This document shows, in pieces, positions 17,152-24,185 of a stretch of DNA of 26,958 nt. How positions within the stretch are numbered: position 1 is the first letter of the stretch; the number at the start of each line of letters is the position of its first letter. A model generated the notes under the pieces. That model saw nothing but the letters and a program-made list of their open reading frames with translations, was not told where the DNA came from and searched no databases. Source of the DNA: a virus; the IMG/VR virus record IMGVR_UViG_3300030099_005191, positions 1 through 26,958 of that record, one strand, 5' to 3'. A program made the position numbers and the translations under genes.

Positions 17152-17352
17152 ATGTCCCATGACACGCTAAAAAACTATTATACAACTAACTTTGCACTGA
17201 TGCAACACCATAAATATTCATTAGAAGAGCTTGAAAATATGATTCGCTTTGAAAGAGACATTTATATTTCATTATTAGCAGAACATATTGAAAAAGAAAA
17301 TGAAAAAATAAGGCAACAAAATGCCAAAAGTCAAATGAGGAAGCATGGATAA
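17152..17352 (+). CDS. 51: gp51-like hub assembly protein; likely made as gp26 frameshift extension
   Basis: A 66-aa segment with helix-rich QHHKYSLEELENMIRFERDIYISLLAEHIEKENEK, the pattern of the short gp51 (hub assembly catalyst) of marine T4-like phages. The M-x3-ER-x2-Y element recalls the downstream part of G-T/E-E' tail assembly chaperones. The ATG at 17152 has no Shine-Dalgarno sequence (T-run and TAAGC upstream), the frame is -1 relative to gp26, and it is open through the gp26 slippery site. Expression as a gp26-gp51 fusion is therefore as likely as independent initiation. Its end overlaps the two-TM gene by 8 bp. It is much shorter than T4 gp51 (249 aa). Confidence 0.65.
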   Translation: MSHDTLKNYYTTNFALMQHHKYSLEELENMIRFERDIYISLLAEHIEKENEKIRQQNAKSQMRKHG

Positions 17353-17584
17353 AAATAAATTTGATTGGTTAATAGATTTAGCAAAAGCGGTTGATTCTTG
17401 GAGAATCTTCCCCAGAATATTCATAACAGTATACATTGTATTATTATATGAAGTAGTACATTGGTTTATGGGTTTGAGTGATCCAAATACTCAACAAGCT
17501 GGGCTAGTAAGTATTGTTGTAGGTGCAGGTGCTGCATGGTTTGGATTGTATACTGGATCAAGTAAAAAGTTTGATAAAAAATGA
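17345..17584 (+). CDS. Small two-TM membrane protein (holin candidate)
   Basis: A 79-aa protein with two hydrophobic segments: residues ~22-41 (IFPRIFITVYIVLLYEVVHWF) and ~52-69 (AGLVSIVVGAGAAWFGLY). Charged ends (MDKNKFDW at the start, SSKKFDKK at the tail) predict an N-in/C-in hairpin. It overlaps gp51 (8 bp) and the tape measure (ATGA, 4 bp). Size and topology fit a class II-type holin, but its place beside the tape measure could equally mean a virion or injection-associated membrane protein. No homologue is named. Confidence 0.5.
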   Translation: MDKNKFDWLIDLAKAVDSWRIFPRIFITVYIVLLYEVVHWFMGLSDPNTQQAGLVSIVVGAGAAWFGLYTGSSKKFDKK

Positions 17585-19188
17585 GTATAGGAGAGTTACA
17601 AGTTCAAACTTCAGGTCCACCAGTTGGATTAAACACTTTAAGTGGAGAAGATAAAGGATCTATTTTAATGAAAGCATTAACAGATGCTTTTATAAATGCT
17701 ATTTCTCCATTACAAAATTCTTTACAACAAATGGTTGGATTACTTCAAGGAATACTTGATGTAAATGTTGAACATCTTAATATTGTAAAAGGTCAGATAG
17801 AAGGAAATGAAGCACGATCAGCTGAGGCTGCTGCAGAAGGAGCTAGATCAGCTAGTACTAGCGCTGCTGGTTTACCTGAAGAAGATGAGTTTGATTTTTC
17901 TAAAATTGATGGTGGTGGTTTAGGTGGTCTTTTAAAAGCTGCTTTGTTAGGACTTGGGTTGTACTTTCAAGATACTGTTCAAGGAATAATTCGATCAGTT
18001 AAACTTCCTGCTATACTTAGAGTATTAAATAAATCATTAAGAATTTTTACTTTAGGCTTTGTAAATTTAGGTAAAACTTTAAGAGGTTTTGGATCAAGAT
18101 TAATAGGAAAAGATTCGCCTATCAGAAAATTTTTTACAAGAATAAAAGAGTTTTTTGGTAAGTTTCCTATACTTTCTAAAGTATTGAGAGTAGCTTTAAG
18201 ATTTATAGCATTACCTCTCACAGTTTTATTTGGGATAGTAGATGCTGTCAAAGGATTTATGGAAGGATATAAAGATCGTGGTTTTATAGATGGTATACTT
18301 ACTGCAATAGGAAATGTACTTGGAGGTTTGTTTGGAACAGTATTAGACTTAATAAAAGATATAGCTGCTTTTGTATTAGAAAAACTTGGTTTTGAAAATG
18401 CAGCTGAAGCTTTGAAAGATTTTAGTTTTAAAGAATTAATTAAAAATGCTTTTGGAGGCATAGTTAATTTTTTTGAAAACTTACCTGAAATAATAAATTC
18501 AGCCATAAGATCTTTACCAGGAGGAGACTTTCTAGCTGATAAATTTGGACTAGGTACTACTGAACAAAAAAGAGAAGCTATACTTGGTGAAAGTGGAACG
18601 AAAAGTATACAAAAAGATGTAATTGATCAACTTGCTGAAGAAGGACAAGCAAGCGGTGATCGTTCTTTTGAAAAGAAAGTAGGAGGTGTTCAAACAAAAT
18701 TTAACAAAAGTTTTGAAGATTTAACTCCAGAACAACAAGCACAAGTTATGAATAGAGTTAAAGAAATACAAGCTGAAAAACTTGAGGCTGCAGGATTAAC
18801 AGAGACTGAAAAAGCAGTTGTTGCAACTGATAGAAGTATCCCAGGTGAAACATCTGCAGAACAAGTAAAAGAACTTATTAAACAGGGTGTATTACCTCCT
18901 ACTGGAGAACTTGCAGTTGAAAAGGAAATAGTTGATGGTAAAGTTGCAACCGTATCTGCTAAAGGTGATGTTGTAATTCCAGAAAAAAAATTAGGTGATT
19001 TACTCAACCAAGAAGGAGCTCAAAACATGGCTCCAGTAGTTGCTCCAACAATTAATAAAGGTGGTGATAATAACAGCACTACTAATATTACCAATGTAAA
19101 TGGAGGATCCGGTGGTGGAGGAGATTTCTCAATGCACAACCAAGATCCTTCATCATTCAGACTACAATCTGCTCAAGCTGAGCTTTAA
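17581..19188 (+). CDS. 29: Tape measure / hub protein gp29-like
   Basis: A 535-aa protein (T4 gp29 is 590 aa) in the tape-measure position after the gp26/gp51 pair. Residues ~30-100 are helical (MKALTDAFINAISPLQNSLQQMVGLLQGIL..) with an Ala-rich linker. Residues ~115-310 form strongly hydrophobic/amphipathic segments (GGLLKAALLGLGLYF, LRVALRFIALPLTVLFGIVDAV, ILTAIGNVLGGLFGTVLDLIKDIAAFVLEKLGF), characteristic of tape measures that may cross the membrane at injection. The C-terminal part is charged helix, then Gly/Asn-rich (NNSTTNITNVNGGSGGGG). ATG overlaps the upstream stop by ATGA. Its stop overlaps the convergent gp32 stop by 3 bases. Confidence 0.72.
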   Translation: MSIGELQVQTSGPPVGLNTLSGEDKGSILMKALTDAFINAISPLQNSLQQMVGLLQGILDVNVEHLNIVKGQIEGNEARSAEAAAEGARSASTSAAGLPEEDEFDFSKIDGGGLGGLLKAALLGLGLYFQDTVQGIIRSVKLPAILRVLNKSLRIFTLGFVNLGKTLRGFGSRLIGKDSPIRKFFTRIKEFFGKFPILSKVLRVALRFIALPLTVLFGIVDAVKGFMEGYKDRGFIDGILTAIGNVLGGLFGTVLDLIKDIAAFVLEKLGFENAAEALKDFSFKELIKNAFGGIVNFFENLPEIINSAIRSLPGGDFLADKFGLGTTEQKREAILGESGTKSIQKDVIDQLAEEGQASGDRSFEKKVGGVQTKFNKSFEDLTPEQQAQVMNRVKEIQAEKLEAAGLTETEKAVVATDRSIPGETSAEQVKELIKQGVLPPTGELAVEKEIVDGKVATVSAKGDVVIPEKKLGDLLNQEGAQNMAPVVAPTINKGGDNNSTTNITNVNGGSGGGGDFSMHNQDPSSFRLQSAQAEL

Positions 19189-20075
19189 TCCTCATCAGCT
19201 AACTTCTGAAAGAAGTCTAAGTTATCATCATCATCCGCTTTAGGTGGAGGAGATGATTTACCAGCACTTGGTGCTGGAGCTGTTTCTAATTGAGTTTGTT
19301 CAGCTGTAGAAGAAGGCTGGCTGCCCCCGGATAAAGCTAACACCTTATCTAGCTTTTGTTTAAGTTCGTCATACGTCTTAAACTTAGATGGATCAATAAA
19401 TTCATTTAATTTATATTCACTATTCCATATACCTTCCATTTTACTATCATCATCAAGTAATGGACCTGGTTCACCAAACTCACTCTTGTCATAGTTTCTA
19501 TAACCATCAAGATTACGAATCTTTAACATAAAGTTAGCACCTTCCCATAAATCAAATGGGTTCAAAGGTTTCTCATCTTCAAACTGAGGATTCATAGCTT
19601 CATTAAGTTTATCAAAGATCTTTTTACCAAATCTATATAACTTAACTTGACCTTCATTTTCAGGATGTAGTTGATCCTTAACAATATAAACATTAGCAAT
19701 ATAAAGTAATCTTCTCTTTTGTTTACGAGCTTGTTCTTTACCAGCATCATCACCTCTATTCCATAATGTACTATTATATTCAGATACAGGATCCTTTTTA
19801 TTTAATGTTGTTAAAGAGTTCTCAATATACCATCCACCTGGACCTTGAAATCCATGATTGAATAATCTAACCCAAGGAATATCTTCTCCTTGTGGTGCTG
19901 GTAAGAATCTTACAATAGCATAACCGTTTCCAGCTTTGTCAACTTCTGGTTGCCAAAACCTTGTATCAGCTCCGCCTTTATTACCTTCGTTATTTGTTAA
20001 TTTATTTGTCTCTTGCAGAAGTGCATCAAGACTTGTTTTACCTGAGCGCTTAAGCTCAGCAAATGATTGTGACAT
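19185..20075 (-). CDS. 32: Single-stranded DNA-binding protein gp32-like
   Basis: A 296-aa protein, near T4 gp32 (301 aa). N terminus: FAELKRSGKTSLDALLQET, with the basic 'LAST'-type KRSGKTS element. Core OB-fold: RFWQPEVDKAGNGYAIVRFLPAP, PWVRLFNHGFQGPGGWYIENSLTTL and KQKRRLLYIANVYIVKD. C terminus: Ala/Pro/Ser linker and the acidic tail DDDDNLDFFQKLADED that recruits replication partners. The protein has no cysteine at all, so the His/Cys zinc site of T4 gp32 is absent. A strong AAGGAG precedes the ATG, with the palindromic TACATTGCAATACA just upstream. gp59 and gp33, its functional partners, lie nearby on the same strand. Confidence 0.92.
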   Translation of the reverse strand: MSQSFAELKRSGKTSLDALLQETNKLTNNEGNKGGADTRFWQPEVDKAGNGYAIVRFLPAPQGEDIPWVRLFNHGFQGPGGWYIENSLTTLNKKDPVSEYNSTLWNRGDDAGKEQARKQKRRLLYIANVYIVKDQLHPENEGQVKLYRFGKKIFDKLNEAMNPQFEDEKPLNPFDLWEGANFMLKIRNLDGYRNYDKSEFGEPGPLLDDDSKMEGIWNSEYKLNEFIDPSKFKTYDELKQKLDKVLALSGGSQPSSTAEQTQLETAPAPSAGKSSPPPKADDDDNLDFFQKLADED

Positions 20076-20143
20076 TGTATCTCCTTGTATTGCAATGTAT
20101 TATTATTGTCCACAAAATGCATAATATAAAAACTTAGTATATC

Positions 20144-20281
20144 TTATTTAGCTGTTTCAGTCAACAGTCTTTTATTTTCATTTACAGCAGTTTGAAGCTC
20201 GTTAATAATCCTTTTCTGTTTCTTAACTAAAGCTCTTAACTCCTGCAACTCGCCCACATAGGCTTCAACTTCATTATTCAT
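20144..20281 (-). CDS. Small coiled-coil protein, 45 aa
   Basis: A 45-aa frame with ATG at 20281, a clear GAGGTG Shine-Dalgarno sequence and TAA at 20144. The sequence is almost wholly a heptad-type helix: VEAYVGELQELRALVKKQKR, then IINELQTAVNENKRLL. It sits between the phosphate permease (22-bp gap) and gp32 (68-bp gap) on the same strand. Possibly a small regulator or assembly partner. No family is recognised. Confidence 0.55.
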   Translation of the reverse strand: MNNEVEAYVGELQELRALVKKQKRIINELQTAVNENKRLLTETAK

Positions 20282-20296
20282 TTTTCACCTCGTTTT

Positions 20297-20304
20297 TATT
20301 TATT
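20297..20304 (-). promoter_or_regulatory. Late-promoter-like octamer AATAAATA
   Basis: A 7/8 match to TATAAATA on the minus strand, overlapping the permease stop and 15 nt before the ATG of the 45-aa coiled-coil gene, with GAGGTG between. Low specificity in AT-rich DNA. Confidence 0.35.
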
Positions 20305-21263
20305 TAGTATCCATTAGGAACTATTACATAATGTATAGCTAAAACTATTCCTACTGATACACCTAAACCAATCATCATTTTAAAAAAGTCTTTTGCAATA
20401 AAAGGAAACACTCCTTTAAATTTTGTTCTAGCTGTAAATGTTGCAATAGCTAATTCTCTTCCTGTTAATAATCCAACAAACACCCAAGTAGTTGACATTG
20501 GTATATCGTTTAGTTCTTTAAAGAAAAATAATACTAACCAATAAACTAAGTCAATTAAACAAGCACTTCTTACATACTTTGTATGATGTTTTTCTAATAC
20601 TATCTTTTGGATCCTACCACCACGTTCTTTAAACATATATGCTAAACCACATACAAAGATTAAAGATATAATCATCATCCAATCAAATGGAACTTGCCTT
20701 GGTAAGAACACAGCTATGTTTGCCATATCATGACTCAACCAAGTCATCCATAAGAACCCTGTAGTAAACCATTGAGCTACTCGCCAATATTTCTTATGAT
20801 GTTCTTCTGGGTGTTTAGATTCATCTAATATTTTTGTTATACCAAACCAAATACAATATGCAGCCATTCCAGCTAATGCATATCCCATCATAGATTTCAT
20901 TAACATTTTTTCTAAAACAAATGTACTTGCAAAAGCTGATAATACTAGAAATGAAGTACTAACAGGAACACCTAGTCGTGTTAACAATATTAGTATGGCT
21001 GGTGCCATAGCATGATACCATTGTATCTCTACATAAGGTATTTTATTTAATCTTCCATATGATATATCACCATAGTTAGTTGTCCAGCCATACCACAATG
21101 TCCATAATAGAACACCTGATGCAGCTAACCATAAAGTCTTCCAATGAAATCTTTCTTTATTAGATGCTATGAATGTACCTAATGTTTGTACTGAATCGTT
21201 TGCAATAACTGAATAAGCAGCAAATAAAAATCCTAGTGCCATCCATAAACTCAAACCTTCCAT
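20304..21263 (-). CDS. PiT-family-like inorganic phosphate permease
   Basis: A 319-aa polytopic membrane protein, roughly nine to ten hydrophobic segments. PiT-type inverted-repeat signatures are visible: repeat 1 has IANDSVQTLGTFIAS (residues 20-34) and later GVPVSTSFLVLSAF (98-111); repeat 2 has WLSHDMANIAVFLP (175-188) and NDIPMSTTWVFVGLLTGREL (252-271). ND near the first helix and P-x-ST-[ST] before a pore loop match the phosphate/cation site layout of PiT/Pho-4 carriers. Bacterial PiT proteins are usually 400-500 aa, so this is a compact version. It would let the infected cell import phosphate for DNA synthesis. Strong AGGAGG Shine-Dalgarno sequence. It follows the outer-membrane barrel gene by 9 bp. 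Substrate is inferred from family. Confidence 0.8.
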   Translation of the reverse strand: MEGLSLWMALGFLFAAYSVIANDSVQTLGTFIASNKERFHWKTLWLAASGVLLWTLWYGWTTNYGDISYGRLNKIPYVEIQWYHAMAPAILILLTRLGVPVSTSFLVLSAFASTFVLEKMLMKSMMGYALAGMAAYCIWFGITKILDESKHPEEHHKKYWRVAQWFTTGFLWMTWLSHDMANIAVFLPRQVPFDWMMIISLIFVCGLAYMFKERGGRIQKIVLEKHHTKYVRSACLIDLVYWLVLFFFKELNDIPMSTTWVFVGLLTGRELAIATFTARTKFKGVFPFIAKDFFKMMIGLGVSVGIVLAIHYVIVPNGY

Positions 21264-21272
21264 AACTACCTC

Positions 21273-21812
21273 CTAGAATTTATACTTGTAACCAATACCA
21301 ATACTATTGTATTGACTATCGCCTCTTTTGAATTTTGAATTGATTGATATTGAATTGTTGTCGTTTAGTTTTTTACTAAACCCAAACTTATATGTGATGT
21401 CAGATTGTTCATAGATAGGATCAAAACTATCTCTAAATCTAACTCCTGTTTTGAAACTCCATGTATCTGTTAACTTAAATTTAACACCTGGCTCTGCATG
21501 CCAATATCCATGGTCTTTATTTCTTTCAAACTTTCTACCTGCACCAGCTCTTAAATAAAACATATCTAAGGATCCAATCAAAGCAAACTCTGCTCTTTGA
21601 TCATTACTGGTACTATTATCTTTGATCTTTGTTCTTGTTTTTATTTCACCTGCAAAGAAATCATTAAACTTTTTACCTACAGTAAGTCCATATTCTTTTG
21701 CATCTTTACCACCATTTAATCCATCTTGAATACCCATACCTAATCCAATATACGTATCTTTAGATTGTAATGGGAATGCTAATAAAATTAAAACTGGTAT
21801 TATATATTTCAT
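21273..21812 (-). CDS. Predicted outer-membrane beta-barrel protein
   Basis: A 179-aa protein with a signal peptide (MKYIIPVLILLAFPLQS, cut before KDTYIG) and about eight amphipathic strands (YGLTVGKKFNDFFAGEIKTR, FYLRAGAGRKFE, WHAEPGVKFKL, WSFKTGVRFRDSF, DITYKFGFSKKL, SIGIGYKYKF). It ends in aromatic F, the classic BAM recognition end. The ATG at 21812 is chosen because the signal starts there; a TTG at 21830 would add six residues. A TATAAATT octamer lies 5 nt upstream, suggesting a leaderless late transcript. It is followed by the phosphate permease. A phage-made small barrel could alter the receptor surface (superinfection exclusion) or permeability. Function unknown. Confidence 0.65.
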   Translation of the reverse strand: MKYIIPVLILLAFPLQSKDTYIGLGMGIQDGLNGGKDAKEYGLTVGKKFNDFFAGEIKTRTKIKDNSTSNDQRAEFALIGSLDMFYLRAGAGRKFERNKDHGYWHAEPGVKFKLTDTWSFKTGVRFRDSFDPIYEQSDITYKFGFSKKLNDNNSISINSKFKRGDSQYNSIGIGYKYKF

Positions 21813-21817
21813 GCTAT

Positions 21818-21825
21818 AATTTATA
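21818..21825 (-). promoter_or_regulatory. Late-promoter-like octamer TATAAATT, 5 nt before ATG
   Basis: A 7/8 match to TATAAATA, followed by ATAGC and then the ATG of the barrel gene. No Shine-Dalgarno sequence is present. T4 late starts fall about 6 nt after the octamer, i.e. on the A of ATG. Confidence 0.5.
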
Positions 21826-21866
21826 TCCAAAAATCAAATGGTCATAAAAACTTCATAATTCTTTTA

Positions 21867-22472
21867 TTACAAAAATACTTTTCTTAATATTTCTTTACCT
21901 TTTTTACGATCAAAGTTAACAAAAGGACGATATTTATCCATTCGTTTCTTAAACTCAATCCAAACTGGATCAGTTAACACTTTATTCCATTTCTTAGTAT
22001 AATTTAAAACAGTATCAATTATAACCATTGATTCTACATAGATATCATTTCGTAGAACACATTGTAAAAGAATAGGATGTCCATTCTCCATAACAAAAAG
22101 ACTTTGAAAATTAAGTTTTCTTTCATCATAATAATCTTTCAAAAAAATAAGATCTTGCTCAAAAACATAACTCATACTATCTTGTCTTTTCTTCCAATTA
22201 TTATATACTTCTTCAGCCTTCATTGTTAATACATTTCCAACCCAGAAGTCTTCACCATCTGCAAAATTAGAAACAAACAATTCTTTTATTTGTTCAGATG
22301 AATATTTTCTTTCTAGTTTAGTGAAAAAGAATTTATCTCTTCTCTTCAAAAAGCTATCAGTCTTAGCATTAACTTTTCCTTTATATTTGAAGTAATCGTA
22401 ACTTGTAGTAAAATGATTCTTTACTGCTAGGTAGGTTTTGTATGCATCAAATCCTTCGTAAATATTATTCAT
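21867..22472 (-). CDS. 59: Helicase loader gp59-like
   Basis: A 201-aa protein, close to T4 gp59 (217 aa). The family N terminus is clear: EGFDAYKTYLAVKNHFTTSYDYFKYKGKVNAK, then SFLKRRDKFFFTKLERKYSSEQIKELFVSNFADGEDFWVGN. The C-terminal part contains VWIEFKKRMDKYRPFVNFDRKKGK. gp59 loads the gp41 helicase onto gp32-covered DNA at forks. It overlaps gp33 by 8 bp, mirroring the linked gp33-gp59-gp32 arrangement of T4-like phages, with the barrel, permease and coiled-coil genes inserted between gp59 and gp32. Confidence 0.88.
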   Translation of the reverse strand: MNNIYEGFDAYKTYLAVKNHFTTSYDYFKYKGKVNAKTDSFLKRRDKFFFTKLERKYSSEQIKELFVSNFADGEDFWVGNVLTMKAEEVYNNWKKRQDSMSYVFEQDLIFLKDYYDERKLNFQSLFVMENGHPILLQCVLRNDIYVESMVIIDTVLNYTKKWNKVLTDPVWIEFKKRMDKYRPFVNFDRKKGKEILRKVFL

Positions 22473-22674
22473 TGGGCTTGATAAGTTTCAATTCAGTTGC
22501 CTCTACTCTTAACTGAGCCTTAATCTTTTGATTAACTAACTTAGCAGCAGATTCAACTTCTAAATTATTTTTCTGACAATAATCCATTATTGCATCCAAA
22601 TATGTTATCTCTTTTGTTTCTACTATTTCTATAATTATCTTACTAAATTTAGAAGTAGTTAATACATTTATCAT
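22465..22674 (-). CDS. 33: Late transcription coactivator gp33-like
   Basis: A 69-aa protein resembling the short gp33 of marine T4-like phages: KFSKIIIEIVETKEITYLDAIMDYCQKNNLEVESAAKLVNQKIKAQLRVEATELKLI. T4 gp33 (112 aa) bridges RNA polymerase with the sliding clamp at TATAAATA late promoters, so its presence agrees with the late octamers seen in this window. The ATGA junction couples it to the cupin gene upstream, and it overlaps gp59 by 8 bp. The family call depends on the helical pattern and gp59 linkage. Confidence 0.72.
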   Translation of the reverse strand: MINVLTTSKFSKIIIEIVETKEITYLDAIMDYCQKNNLEVESAAKLVNQKIKAQLRVEATELKLIKPNE

Positions 22675-23018
22675 TTGTTCATTTTCCCTACGCTTTTTCT
22701 TTGAATATCTTCAGATAAAAGCTCGGGCCAATAAATCTCAAATGCTATTGTGTCTTTATTTGCTTTGAACAAATGATACTCTCCTGGTTTAACAGACATA
22801 AAGTCTCCTTTGACTAATACTGTTTTATCAACTAAATCATAATCATTTTTAAATACATGGATTTCTAGCTCACCTTCTTCAATAAAAAATCCATTCCATT
22901 TGTGTGAATGTTTATGTGTACTACATTCGCCACCTTTATTAACTTCAATTCTATGAAACTCTACCACAGGATTCTGTAGTAGAGCTTCGGTTACCCCCCA
23001 TACTTTACCAGCCTTCAA
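22671..23018 (-). CDS. Cupin-domain protein
   Basis: A 115-aa single-domain cupin. Motif 1: GGECSTHKHSHKWNGFFIEEG, giving two His ligands (H-K-H), with Asn at the usual Glu position. Motif 2: VKPGEYHLFKAN with the third His. The rest is the small beta-barrel (ELEIHVF, TIAFEIYWPEL). It starts with TTG at 23018, with AAGGA about 8 nt upstream, 2 bp after the hydrolase stop, and ends in an ATGA overlap with gp33. Cupins of this type bind metal and may act as isomerases, dioxygenases or regulators. Nothing in the sequence decides between these. Its place in a hydrolase/replication operon is typical of marine T4-like accessory genes. Confidence 0.75.
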   Translation of the reverse strand: MKAGKVWGVTEALLQNPVVEFHRIEVNKGGECSTHKHSHKWNGFFIEEGELEIHVFKNDYDLVDKTVLVKGDFMSVKPGEYHLFKANKDTIAFEIYWPELLSEDIQRKSVGKMNK

Positions 23019-23020
23019 AT

Positions 23021-23689
23021 TTATTTCCTTTCTGTATAAAAGATGTGGTCTTCATGTTTAACTGTATACAACTTTTCTTTAGCCCAATAAGGCTTAACAT
23101 AAGTTGCATGATACCATAAAGCACCATCTGTTACATCATACATATCATACCCTGATAATACTTGATGGGCAACAGCTAATGCTAATTCGTAAGCATCTTG
23201 GTCTCTAATGATATCAGCTTTACCATCACAGTACCAACTAAACTGACATCTGTCTTTTAATGGTACTTCTTTATTAAGTTTCTCTTTATACCATTTACTA
23301 AGTTGTGCCTCATACACAACTCCGCAAACTGTATTTGGAAAATCATCATGTTGTACTCTATTCATAACAACTTGACTTACAGCTATCTGAGCTAGAATAG
23401 ATTGATTTCTAGCTTCAAAATAAGCATTCTTTGCTAAACAGACTATACTTTCTATATCTTTTTTAGCAGTAGTATCTCCTGAGTAAAACTCATTCATTAC
23501 TCTAAGACGTGTTTCTAATGGAACGCCAGGCTTTCCAAGTTCATCTGTAGTACTTAATAATCTTGGCATTCCTTCGTCTAATTTCTCTTTTACCTCATCT
23601 GGAGCTTCCAAAGTAGCTATTGAATAAACAATATAAATTAATCCTGCTATCAAAAACCACGTTGGGATTCTAAAGTTTGGTAATCTCAT
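23021..23689 (-). CDS. Membrane-anchored SleB-type cell wall hydrolase (endolysin candidate)
   Basis: A 222-aa protein. Residues 10-26 (TWFLIAGLIYIVYSIAT) form an N-terminal membrane/signal-anchor segment. Residues ~80-220 match the Hydrolase_2/SleB family: VCLAKNAYFEARNQ with the likely catalytic Glu92, IAVSQVVMNRV, DFPNTVCGVVY, CQFSWYCDG, LWYHATYVKPYW and HIFYTE. Family members cleave peptidoglycan glycan strands. The weak N-terminal anchor suggests a SAR-type or secreted endolysin; four cysteines (84, 122, 148, 154) could support disulphide control. AAGGAGG Shine-Dalgarno sequence. Driven by a strong sigma70-type promoter and first gene of the cupin/gp33/gp59 operon. Confidence 0.85.
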   Translation of the reverse strand: MRLPNFRIPTWFLIAGLIYIVYSIATLEAPDEVKEKLDEGMPRLLSTTDELGKPGVPLETRLRVMNEFYSGDTTAKKDIESIVCLAKNAYFEARNQSILAQIAVSQVVMNRVQHDDFPNTVCGVVYEAQLSKWYKEKLNKEVPLKDRCQFSWYCDGKADIIRDQDAYELALAVAHQVLSGYDMYDVTDGALWYHATYVKPYWAKEKLYTVKHEDHIFYTERK

Positions 23690-23718
23690 AAAACCTCCTT
23701 CTTAGACGTTAAATATAA

Positions 23719-23747
23719 ATTATAATGGAATAGTTTAAATAAGTCAA
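23719..23747 (-). promoter_or_regulatory. Near-consensus sigma70-type promoter for hydrolase operon
   Basis: On the minus strand TTGACT (23742-23747), a 17-nt spacer and TATAAT (23719-23724), followed by a ~30-nt leader and the AAGGAGG Shine-Dalgarno sequence of the hydrolase. The match to host housekeeping consensus suggests early, gp33-independent transcription of hydrolase, cupin, gp33 and gp59. Confidence 0.8.
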
Positions 23748-23775
23748 CTAACTTTATAGATTGAAAACGTAATAA

Positions 23776-23783
23776 TATTTATG
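23776..23783 (-). promoter_or_regulatory. Late-promoter-like octamer CATAAATA
   Basis: A 7/8 match to TATAAATA, 4 nt after the iscU stop and 87 nt before the hydrolase ATG. It could add late expression of the hydrolase operon, useful for a lysis gene. Weak evidence. Confidence 0.35.
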
Positions 23784-23787
23784 ATAT

Positions 23788-24180
23788 CTATTCTTTGCAA
23801 CCACACTTTACTTCATAATCTTTAATCGCAGCTTTGATAGCGTCTTCTGCAAGAACAGAACAATGGATCTTAACTGGTGGTAACGCCAAAGTTGTTGCAA
23901 TGTCAGTATTCTTAATTCCTCGTGCTTCATTTGTCGGTTTTCCTTTTACCATTTCAGTTATTAATGAACTGGATGCAATTGCTGAACCACATCCAAAAGT
24001 TTTAAATTTAGCATCAGTAATAGTATTAGTTTCTGGATCTACTTTGATTTGTAACTTCATTACATCACCACAAGCAGGTGCTCCTACTAAACCAGTACCT
24101 ACATTAGGATCATTCTTATCCATGGATCCAACATTTCTTGGATTCTCATAATGATCTATTAATTGTTTACTATATGCCAT
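23788..24180 (-). CDS. iscU: Fe-S cluster scaffold protein IscU
   Basis: A 130-aa, complete IscU, very close to the bacterial protein (E. coli 128 aa): AYSKQLIDHYENPRNVGSMD at the start, GAPACGDVMKLQIKV with C37 and D39, KTFGCGSAIASSS with C64, and LPPVKIHCSVLAEDAIKAAI with H106 and C107. The LPPVK motif (100-104) recognised by the HscA chaperone is intact, so it should engage the host ISC machinery. Two extra cysteines end the protein (C126, C128 in KCGCKE). A perfect TATAAATA lies 5 nt before the ATG with no Shine-Dalgarno sequence, so it is probably a leaderless late gene. The A-type carrier is encoded 1.4 kb upstream. Confidence 0.95.
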   Translation of the reverse strand: MAYSKQLIDHYENPRNVGSMDKNDPNVGTGLVGAPACGDVMKLQIKVDPETNTITDAKFKTFGCGSAIASSSLITEMVKGKPTNEARGIKNTDIATTLALPPVKIHCSVLAEDAIKAAIKDYEVKCGCKE

Positions 24181-24185
24181 ACTAT

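Noticed and set aside
17979-19007. Long minus-strand frames opposite the tape measure
   Set aside because: They are antisense shadows caused by codon bias, without Shine-Dalgarno sequences or recognisable domains.
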